Origin: Candidatus Omnitrophota bacterium
GTDB taxonomy: Bacteria > Omnitrophota > Gorgyraeia > DAOVKU01
Reading direction: 5' to 3'
DNA: 32,372 nucleotides
NCBI GenBank assembly: GCA_030631665.1
Contig: DAOVKU010000007.1
Span: 1-32,372, forward strand
Every line of letters begins with the position of its first letter. Position 1 is the stretch's first letter. Shown here one piece after another: positions 25,527 through 32,372 of this stretch. The position numbers and the translations under genes are program-made. Below the pieces are notes generated by a model. It ran no database searches, was not told the DNA's origin, and saw nothing but the letters and a program-made list of their open reading frames with translations.

Positions 25527-27246
25527 GTCATCATTTAAAATGCCGAAACCAATTTTAAAGAAAAGACTTCGAGAAATACTTATAGAAGGCAAACTAATTA
25601 ACCAGAAAGACCTGGACTCGGCACTTAAAATGCAGAGGGAAAAAGGTGGCACCTTAAGTAAAATTTTGGTTGAGCAGGGTGCCATTTCTGAGCAGGAATT
25701 AATGGTTGTATTGGGCAAGCAGTTAGGTATTCCTCCGCTTAATTTATTTAAAATTAAAATAGATAAAGAGGTAGTAAAATTAATCCCACCGCACGTAGCC
25801 CGTCACTATCAATTGATAGCTGTTTCTAAAATTGGCAAGACTATCACTGTGGCTATCGCCGACCCCTTAAACATTTTTGCCTTAGATGATATCCAGGTTT
25901 TAACCGGTAAGGACGTCAGGACTATTTTGGCTACATCAACTGATATAAAAAAGGCCATAGAAATATATTATGCATCCCATGAAGAGGAGATTACGAAAGT
26001 GATTGAAGAAGCCAAGCTTGAGAGTGTGGAAGTCATTGCCGAGAGAGAAAAAATTGACATAGAAGAATTAACGAAATCCAGTAAAGAAGCTCCCATAATT
26101 AAAATGGTTAATTTGATATTAATCGAGGCCCTGCGCAGGCGAGCTTCTGATATTCATATCGAGCCCTATGAGAATAAGTTGAGAATTCGTTATCGCGTTG
26201 ACGGCGTTTTGCATGAAATTCTCAACCCCCCCAAAAAAATTCAAAATGCCATTTTAGCCAGGTTAAAAATTATGTCGGGATTAGACATAACCCAAAGACG
26301 TCTTCCGCAGGATGGGCGTTTTAAGATCAAATGGGAGGAAAGGGAAATAGATTTTAGAGTTTCAGTTCTGCCGATACAATTTGGTGAAAAGATAGTTTTG
26401 AGGGCCCTGGATAAGTCGAGTTTATCTATAGGCCTTGATAAACTGGGATTTTTACCCAAGCCGCTTGAAACTTTTAAAGAAGCCATCTCAAAGCCATACG
26501 GGATGATACTGGTTACCGGCCCCACCGGCAGCGGAAAATCGACTACCTTATATTCAATAATAAATCAGTTAAATATCCCTGAACGCAATATTATTACTGT
26601 CGAAGACCCTGTAGAGTACCAGGTTGAAGGCATTACTCAGGTTCATGTAAAACCGGAAATCGGTTTAACTTTTGCCAACGGCCTGCGCTCTCTATTGAGG
26701 CAAAGTCCGGATGTAGTTATGGTTGGGGAAATACGTGATTATGAGACAGCTGACACAGCCATTAAAGCCTGTTTGACCGGCCAGTTAATTTTAAGCACCT
26801 TGCATACCAATGACGCTGCCGGTGCGGTTACCAGGTTGATTAACATGGGCATTGAGCCTTTTTTAGTGGCCTCGAGTTTAATCCTGACCTGTGCCCAGAG
26901 ACTCTGTCGTAGAATTTGTGAAGGGTGTAAGGAACCTGTTAAAATTACACAATCTGTTTTTGACCAGCTGGATTTCAAGGAAGATATAAAGAAAATTACT
27001 TTTTATAAGGGCTCAGGATGCAAGCGTTGCAATCAAACCGGCTATTACGGGCGCATGGGAACCCTGGAAACCCTGGCCATAAACGATGAGATAAGAGACA
27101 TGATACTGGATAAAGTTCCCAGTGATAAGATAAAGGAATATGCCGTTAAAAAAGGAATTATGTGCACTCTTAGAGATAATGCATTTGAGAAAGCCAAAAG
27201 GGGCTTAACCAGTCTGGAAGAAGTAATAAGAATAACCACGGAATAA
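25525..27246 (+). CDS. pilB: Type IV pilus assembly ATPase PilB-like, paralog 2
   Basis: RASDIHIEPYENKLRIRYRVDGVL, GPTGSGKSTTLY, SPDVVMVGEIRDYET, CEGCKEP...GCKRCNQTGYYGR. The start could be ATG 25540. Confidence 0.94.
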   Translation: MSSFKMPKPILKKRLREILIEGKLINQKDLDSALKMQREKGGTLSKILVEQGAISEQELMVVLGKQLGIPPLNLFKIKIDKEVVKLIPPHVARHYQLIAVSKIGKTITVAIADPLNIFALDDIQVLTGKDVRTILATSTDIKKAIEIYYASHEEEITKVIEEAKLESVEVIAEREKIDIEELTKSSKEAPIIKMVNLILIEALRRRASDIHIEPYENKLRIRYRVDGVLHEILNPPKKIQNAILARLKIMSGLDITQRRLPQDGRFKIKWEEREIDFRVSVLPIQFGEKIVLRALDKSSLSIGLDKLGFLPKPLETFKEAISKPYGMILVTGPTGSGKSTTLYSIINQLNIPERNIITVEDPVEYQVEGITQVHVKPEIGLTFANGLRSLLRQSPDVVMVGEIRDYETADTAIKACLTGQLILSTLHTNDAAGAVTRLINMGIEPFLVASSLILTCAQRLCRRICEGCKEPVKITQSVFDQLDFKEDIKKITFYKGSGCKRCNQTGYYGRMGTLETLAINDEIRDMILDKVPSDKIKEYAVKKGIMCTLRDNAFEKAKRGLTSLEEVIRITTE

Positions 27247-27251
27247 AGAGG

Positions 27252-28466
27252 ATGCCTAAATTTAAATTTGTTGCCAAGAACCAACAAGGTCAAACTATTA
27301 GCGAGACCGTTGAGGCCCAGAGCGAAGAGGCCCTCATTGATTCTTTAAGAAAGAAACAATTGATTATAATTTCTGTTGCACCTCTTGCTGCCAAGGCCTT
27401 TAGTTTTTTTTCTAAGCTGCCTTCGGGTAAGGGCGTAAACATTGATGATTTAGTTGTTTTCTCAAGGCAACTGGCTACTATGGTTGATGCTGGCCTGCCT
27501 ATTGTGCAGGCACTTGATATACTTAGCGAGCAGATTGAGAAAAAACATTTTAAAACTATTGTATCACAGGTCAAAAAGGATGTTGAATCCGGCTCAAGCC
27601 TTTCCGAAGCCATGGCTAAACACCCTAGGGTTTTTTCTGAGTTGTTTGTTAATATGGTTGGCGCAGGAGAGGCAAGCGGTATGCTAGATGAAATTTTAGA
27701 CCGTCTTGCCAGTTATCTTGAAGCCACCAGCAAGTTAATTAAGAAGGTTCGTTCAGCTCTTGTTTATCCGGTGGTTATTATGGTTATGGCAATAGTCATA
27801 ACCCTTTTTCTGTTAATTAAAGTAGTGCCGACCTTTGAGGGTATTTTTGAGGGTTTTGGGGGGGCCTTGCCCCTGCCGACCTTAATATTGCTTAAAGTAA
27901 GTGATACTCTCAGGCGGTTTTTTCCTATTGTTTTTGGGATTGTAACTGTAATTGGGTTTATATTTTTTAGATATATTAAGACGCCCGTAGGCAGGCTGCA
28001 GTTTGATACTTTTATGTTAAAAATTCCTGTTTTCGGGAAAGTTTTACAAAAGGTAGCCGTTTCACGCTTTTCAAGGACATTAAGCACCCTTACCAAAAGC
28101 GGGGTTTCAATCCTAACTGCTCTTGAAATAGTTGGCAAGACAAGCGGCAATAAGGTGGTTGAGGTGGCGGTAAACAAAACCCGCGATTCCATTAAAGAAG
28201 GCGAGAGTATAGCCACCCCCCTGGCTAAAGCAAAGGTTTTTCCGCCAATGGTAGTGAGAATGATTTCAGTTGGCGAAGAGACCGGTTCACTGGAAGAAAT
28301 GCTTACTAAAATTGCCGATTTTTACGATGCAGATGTAACCACTACCGTTGACGGCTTGACTTCTTTGATAGAACCGCTGGTGATGATATTTTTGGGTCTG
28401 ATTATCGGTTCGATTGTAGTGGCTTTGTATATGCCTATATTTAAGATTGGAGAGTTGATTCAGTGA
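27252..28466 (+). CDS. pilC: Type IV pilus inner-membrane platform protein PilC
   Basis: VVFSRQLATMVDAGLPIVQALDILSEQ, VVRMISVGEETGSLEEMLTKIADFYD, EPLVMIFLGLIIGSIVVALYMPIFKI. Confidence 0.96.
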   Translation: MPKFKFVAKNQQGQTISETVEAQSEEALIDSLRKKQLIIISVAPLAAKAFSFFSKLPSGKGVNIDDLVVFSRQLATMVDAGLPIVQALDILSEQIEKKHFKTIVSQVKKDVESGSSLSEAMAKHPRVFSELFVNMVGAGEASGMLDEILDRLASYLEATSKLIKKVRSALVYPVVIMVMAIVITLFLLIKVVPTFEGIFEGFGGALPLPTLILLKVSDTLRRFFPIVFGIVTVIGFIFFRYIKTPVGRLQFDTFMLKIPVFGKVLQKVAVSRFSRTLSTLTKSGVSILTALEIVGKTSGNKVVEVAVNKTRDSIKEGESIATPLAKAKVFPPMVVRMISVGEETGSLEEMLTKIADFYDADVTTTVDGLTSLIEPLVMIFLGLIIGSIVVALYMPIFKIGELIQ

Positions 28467-28659
28467 GGGCACAATTTTCTCAAGGACATATGCCTAATTC
28501 CAAGGAGGTTCGTCTTCGTAAGAAGCGATAATAGCTTTGGTTTAGCTTTCGGTTAATAACCTATACTTTGTGAGCCTTTGCCTGCCGCATGTTTAACCTA
28601 AAAGGCAGGGCAGGTGGGTGGGGTGAAAAGGATGAGTTTTTGCTTTTTTTTGGCATATC

Positions 28660-28688
28660 TTGACAAATTGGTATTTAGCAGGTATACT
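28660..28688 (+). promoter_or_regulatory. Sigma70-type promoter of the pilin gene
   Basis: TTGACA (28660-28665), 17 nt, TATACT (28683-28688), followed by the strong SD aaaggaggtg. Confidence 0.75.
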
Positions 28689-28734
28689 TTATTTGTAGAG
28701 TGAGTAAAGTCAAAAGATAAAGGAGGTGAAAAAA

Positions 28735-29193
28735 ATGCTTATGTTTAGAGGAAGAAAAGGTTTTACCCTCATTGAAATGATGATAGTTGTTGCCATTATT
28801 GCACTTTTAGCTACTATTGCTATTCCTAACTATATCAATTTTCAAAAGAAGGCTAAAACCGCTGAAGCCAAATCCTGTCTTGGTGGTATCAGAGAGTGTG
28901 AAGAGAGCTATTTTGCCGATGAAGCCAAATATCTGACTTGCATAGCATGTCCCGCCACAGCTTCAACAGGTACTCCTGTAGCTTGGGTTACCACTGGCCT
29001 TGCAGACGACAACTGGGATGTGATTGGATTTGAACCCAGAGGTTACGTGAGATATCAATATTCGGTAACCGCAGGAACTGGTACGGGCGACGCCGCCACC
29101 TTTGATGCTTATGCCAATGGTTCAGCTGCTAGCCTTGATAGTTTTACACTGGATCAGGACGCTGTGAAAGTTAAAGCCTGGACACCTTTGTAA
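28735..29193 (+). CDS. Type IV major pilin-like protein
   Basis: RGRKG^[38 protein letters not shown] prepilin signal. Track start 28726 is GTG inside the SD; ATG 28735 is preferred. Confidence 0.95.
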   Translation: MLMFRGRKGFTLIEMMIVVAIIALLATIAIPNYINFQKKAKTAEAKSCLGGIRECEESYFADEAKYLTCIACPATASTGTPVAWVTTGLADDNWDVIGFEPRGYVRYQYSVTAGTGTGDAATFDAYANGSAASLDSFTLDQDAVKVKAWTPL

Positions 29194-29225
29194 TAGTAGC
29201 TTGCTTTGAGAGTAGAATCATAGTA

Positions 29226-29264
29226 GAAAAAAGCCGTTTCTTAAATTTAAGAGGCGGCTTTTTT
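29226..29264 (+). terminator. Rho-independent terminator after pilin
   Basis: aaaaaagccg...cggctttttt with an extended tttctt/aagag inner stem. Confidence 0.88.
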
Positions 29265-29321
29265 CTTGCCTTTTTCCATAATAGATGGTATTCTTTTGAA
29301 AAAAGAAGTTAAAATTAAATT

Positions 29322-29415
29322 CTTAATCCTAAAGGATAGACCTCACTCTTTCCTTTTAACCCTAAAGGGTAGGCCTTTCTTTTTCTTTAATGAAACGGCC
29401 TAAGGGAGGGTCTAA
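29322..29415 (-). repeat. ~94-bp dispersed repeat, copy B (inverted relative to 12413-12506)
   Basis: 22-bp core ttaaccctaaagggtaggcctt (29356-29377) is the exact reverse complement of 12451-12472; flanking homology on both sides. Confidence 0.85.
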
Positions 29416-29435
29416 GACAGCATTAAAAAAATCCT

Positions 29436-30317
29436 ATGCGCGAGGGCAGGTCATTTCTTTTTATACTTATAATACTTTTATTAATCTGCGTTTATGTCTT
29501 ACAATATAATATAGAAAATATAAAAAAAGCCTATCCGCAATTCGAAAGCCTGTTATATCTGCCCACCGGAAGGTTTATAAAATCGGCTGTTTTAGGATTT
29601 GATGAATTGGCTGCTGATATTTTGTATGTTAAAGCTATTGGGTATTTTGGCGGCCATTATTTAAGCGATAGAGAATATGAGTGGCTTTATCATATTTTAG
29701 ATGTAGTAACCACTTTAAGCCCTGCCTTTAAAGACCCTTATGAGTTCGGCGCTATTATTCTTGCTTTAGAAGCAGGGGAGATTGAGAATTCCAACCGGCT
29801 CTTAAAAAAAGGAATTAAACACAGCCCGCGCTACTGGCGCTTTCCTTTTTATTTAGGGTTTAATTATTTTTTTTATTTGGGTGATTATCAGAGCGCAGCT
29901 TTCTATATGGAACGTGCTTCAAGGTCACCTGGTCACCCGGCCTACTTACCCTCTCTGACTTCCAGATTATACGCGGAGGCCAGGAATCCGGAATATGCCA
30001 TAGAATTTCTGATTGAGATTTATAAGGGCACTGAAGATGAAATGATAAAAAAAGAGATAGAGGTAAGGATAAAAGAGCTTATAATTGAACGAGATTTGAA
30101 TTTATTGGAGAAAATGGTTAGGAGATATGTGCAACTTTATAATCACACGCCGCTTAGTTTAAAAGAATTGGTAAAGAGCAATTTGATTAAGTATATTCCC
30201 AAAGAACCCTTTGGCGGTCATTATTATATTGATGAAGAAGCAGGATTGGTTAGGAGCAGCACTCATCCTGAGAGATTGGGAATCTACCGTTCAAGTCTTT
30301 TAAAAAGGAACCCCTGA
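29436..30317 (+). CDS. Membrane-anchored TPR-like protein of unknown function, pilin-ABC linked
   Basis: N-terminal TM, helical repeat-like body (FYLGFNYFFYLGDYQSAAFYMERASRSPGHPAYLPSLTSRLYAEARNPEYAIEFLIEIY). C-terminal PKEPFGGHYYIDEEAGLVRSST recalls pseudopilin DPWG-type ends. Confidence 0.75.
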   Translation: MREGRSFLFILIILLLICVYVLQYNIENIKKAYPQFESLLYLPTGRFIKSAVLGFDELAADILYVKAIGYFGGHYLSDREYEWLYHILDVVTTLSPAFKDPYEFGAIILALEAGEIENSNRLLKKGIKHSPRYWRFPFYLGFNYFFYLGDYQSAAFYMERASRSPGHPAYLPSLTSRLYAEARNPEYAIEFLIEIYKGTEDEMIKKEIEVRIKELIIERDLNLLEKMVRRYVQLYNHTPLSLKELVKSNLIKYIPKEPFGGHYYIDEEAGLVRSSTHPERLGIYRSSLLKRNP

Positions 30318-30318
30318 A

Positions 30319-31236
30319 ATGATTAAAACTCATAATCTATCCAAGACATTCTTTTCGGGTTTTTTGAGAAAAAAGATAAAGGCTTTAGACGGATTAAATC
30401 TTGAAGTTAAATCAAACGAAATCTTTGGCTATCTGGGGCCGAATGGTTCAGGCAAAACCACTTCTATAAAGTTATTTGTCGGATTGCTAAAGCCCTCAGC
30501 GGGTAGAGTTAAAATTTTCAATCAGGATATCAATTCTCAAAATGTTCTCTCTCAAATTGGCTATATGCCGGAGGCCTCAAATTTTTATGATTATTTGACT
30601 GCCTGGGAACTCTTAGATTACTATGGCCAGCTCTGCCATTTAAAGAAAAGCATTCGAGGGCGAAGGGTTGAAGAACTCCTATCTTTAGTGGAACTGGAGA
30701 GATTTAAGACTATGCAGCTTCGGGGTTTCTCAAAAGGCATGCTTCAACGTTTAGGTATTGCCCAGGCTTTAATAAATGACCCCAAACTAGTTATTTTAGA
30801 TGAGCCTATGGCAGGCCTAGACCCTGGGGGTCGAAAGAAGGTAAGAGATATCATTATAGATTTAAAAAGAAAAGGAAAGACCATTTTTTTTAGCACCCAC
30901 GTTCTCTGGGATGTGGAGTTAATATGCGACCGCGTAGGCATATTGATAGACGGAAGGCTGAAAAATGTCGGCAGGTTAGATGAGATGCTTCAGCGTGAGG
31001 ATGGGTTTACAGAGATTATCTTTAAAAGTTTAACTAGTGAAGGAATGGCGGAAATCAGGAAAAATTTTAGCCAGATAGTAGAAGAGGGCAACCAGGTTTT
31101 AGTTTATGCTCGGGATGAACAACAAGTAGAATTTGCTTTATCTTTAGTCAATCAGAAAAAAGCTAAAATTTTTTCTTTGGCCCCTCAAAGAAAAACCCTG
31201 GAAGATATATTTATAAAAGAACTTGAGAAGAATTGA
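30319..31236 (+). CDS. ABC transporter ATP-binding protein
   Basis: GYLGPNGSGKTTSIKLFVGLLKPSAG, LRGFSKGMLQRLGIAQALINDPKLVILDEPMAGLDPGGR, FFSTHVLWDVE. Confidence 0.95.
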   Translation: MIKTHNLSKTFFSGFLRKKIKALDGLNLEVKSNEIFGYLGPNGSGKTTSIKLFVGLLKPSAGRVKIFNQDINSQNVLSQIGYMPEASNFYDYLTAWELLDYYGQLCHLKKSIRGRRVEELLSLVELERFKTMQLRGFSKGMLQRLGIAQALINDPKLVILDEPMAGLDPGGRKKVRDIIIDLKRKGKTIFFSTHVLWDVELICDRVGILIDGRLKNVGRLDEMLQREDGFTEIIFKSLTSEGMAEIRKNFSQIVEEGNQVLVYARDEQQVEFALSLVNQKKAKIFSLAPQRKTLEDIFIKELEKN

Positions 31237-31275
31237 AAATCAGGGTTTAGTAATCGGAATTCAGGATTTAGAATA

Positions 31276-32058
31276 ATGAAAAATTTACTTAATTCAATTA
31301 GGGCTATTGCCTTAAATACCTTTAGGGAAGCCATCAGAGATCGCATACTTTATACCCTGCTTCTTTTTGCTTTACTTATGATTATGGGCTCTGTCCTCCT
31401 GGGAAATCTCAGCATTGGCGGAGAGTTAAAAATTGTTAAGGATATGGGATTGGCAAGCATATCTATTTTTGGTATGTTAATTGCCATATTTATTGGTGTA
31501 GGATTAATCAGCAAAGAGATAGAAAGAAAGACAATTTATACTATCTTAACAAAACCCGTTAGCCGGCATTTATTTATATTTGCTAAATTTCTGGGCTTGG
31601 CACTTGTGCTCTTATTTGAGGTTTTGGTAATGGCCTTGGGGTTGCTGGCCCTGGTTTTTATACTGACGCATTCGGTAGAATTGATTTTATTAAAGGCTAT
31701 TTTTTTAATATATCTTGAGTTATTGCTTATTACGGCTATAGCTATATTATTTTCCTGTTTTTCATCCAGTCCGGCTTTAAGCGGACTTTTTTGTTTGGCG
31801 TTTTACGCTGTTGGTCATCTTTCAGGTGATATTAAAACCCTTGCTGAGAAATCAGCCAATCTGTTAGTAAGAATTATATGTGAGGGAACTTATTATCTCC
31901 TGCCAAATTTAGAAAATTTTAATATAAAAAGCCAGGTAGTATTTAACCTTCCCATACCTAATATTTACCTTGTTTATTGTGTTAGCTACGCACTTCTTTA
32001 TATAATCATAATTTTATTTATCAGCATGGCTGTTTTTTCAGGGAAAGATTTTACTTAA
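31276..32058 (+). CDS. ABC transporter permease (ABC-2 type)
   Basis: Polytopic; ALNTFREAIRDRILYTLLLFALLMI, GLISKEIERKTIYTILTKPVSRHLFIFAKFLG. Confidence 0.9.
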   Translation: MKNLLNSIRAIALNTFREAIRDRILYTLLLFALLMIMGSVLLGNLSIGGELKIVKDMGLASISIFGMLIAIFIGVGLISKEIERKTIYTILTKPVSRHLFIFAKFLGLALVLLFEVLVMALGLLALVFILTHSVELILLKAIFLIYLELLLITAIAILFSCFSSSPALSGLFCLAFYAVGHLSGDIKTLAEKSANLLVRIICEGTYYLLPNLENFNIKSQVVFNLPIPNIYLVYCVSYALLYIIIILFISMAVFSGKDFT

Positions 32059-32072
32059 ATTTTCCTAACAGT

Positions 32073-32101
32073 TTGACAAGCAATATATTATGTGATATTA
32101 T
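32073..32101 (+). promoter_or_regulatory. Consensus sigma70 promoter just upstream of the edge ORF
   Basis: TTGACA (32073-32078), 17 nt, TATTAT (32096-32101). Confidence 0.7.
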
Positions 32102-32108
32102 TTAACAA

Positions 32109-32372
32109 ATGAGAATAAATTTAAAGTCTAAAGAAAACATTTTGTTTTCTTTCTCCCCGCAAAACAAAAAGACAAATCTTTTCTTAAAAAAACACTCTCG
32201 CTTTTCACAACTTCCTAGCTTTATTTCACCGAATAAAAAATATTATAAGAAGGTTTACGGCAACTCTAGAAAAGATAAAAAAATTTGTGCTTTAACTGGA
32301 AAAGAAAGTATTGTTTACGGATTCGTTGATACACTTGGTTTTACTGTTGATTCAGAATCATTTAGACGTAAT
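32109..32372 (+). CDS. Unidentified ORF, 3' truncated by window edge
   Basis: ATG 32109 opens an uninterrupted 88-codon frame to the edge (MRINLKSKENILFSFSPQNKKTNLFLKKHSRFSQLPSFISPNKKYYKKVYGNSRKDKKICALTGKESIVYGFVDTLGFTVDSESFRRN). It is absent from the supplied track because it has no stop. Confidence 0.55.
   Translation, partial: MRINLKSKENILFSFSPQNKKTNLFLKKHSRFSQLPSFISPNKKYYKKVYGNSRKDKKICALTGKESIVYGFVDTLGFTVDSESFRRN

Noticed and set aside
27764-28216. 150-aa minus-strand ORF inside pilC (and many other minus-strand track ORFs, e.g. 3357-3692, 15289-15600, 27290-27613)
   Set aside because: All overlap well-supported + strand genes, have no recognisable domains or SD, and have compositions expected of antisense shadows.
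28489-28532. Mini-ORF encoding a short basic peptide (MPNSKEVRLRKKR) between pilC and pilin
   Set aside because: Only 13 codons with no SD at the proper place; consistent with chance.
1-32372. CRISPR arrays, tRNA or rRNA genes, transposases, phage genes
   Set aside because: No regularly spaced repeats, no cloverleaf or rRNA-like sequence, and no transposase, integrase or phage proteins seen in any frame.

Overview
The window is 32.4 kb of a bacterial chromosome with every convincing gene on the + strand. It looks like an uncultivated, Omnitrophota-like lineage, but that taxonomic guess is inference only. Main blocks: (i) the end of a division/cell-wall cluster, murB(3' end)-ddl-ftsQ-ftsA; (ii) a 1.3-kb insert with two genes (an adenine-nucleotide alpha-hydrolase/Dph6-like protein and a small SAM methyltransferase) that resemble integron gene cassettes, including a recognisable attC-like site; (iii) proC-yggT-mtnP-ileS-traR/dksA-like-lspA-lgt-rluD-like; (iv) a coiled-coil membrane protein and aroA; (v) the rod-shape cluster mreB-mreC-mreD-mrdA-rodA; (vi) a GAF/degenerate-GGDEF protein and a type IV pilus cluster: pilT, a standalone MshEN-domain protein, two tandem pilB-like ATPases, pilC, pilin, a membrane protein, and ABC ATPase plus permease; (vii) an unterminated ORF at the right edge with a possibly leaderless promoter. 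The most notable observations are the attC-like cassette island where ftsZ might be expected, the standalone MshEN domain beside two ATPases with eroded MshEN motifs and a degenerate GGDEF protein, a gapless ~94-bp inverted dispersed repeat with covarying mini-hairpins, and palindromic elements whose 3' arm supplies an in-frame ATG to three different genes. All calls come from reading the sequence by eye, with no database searches.
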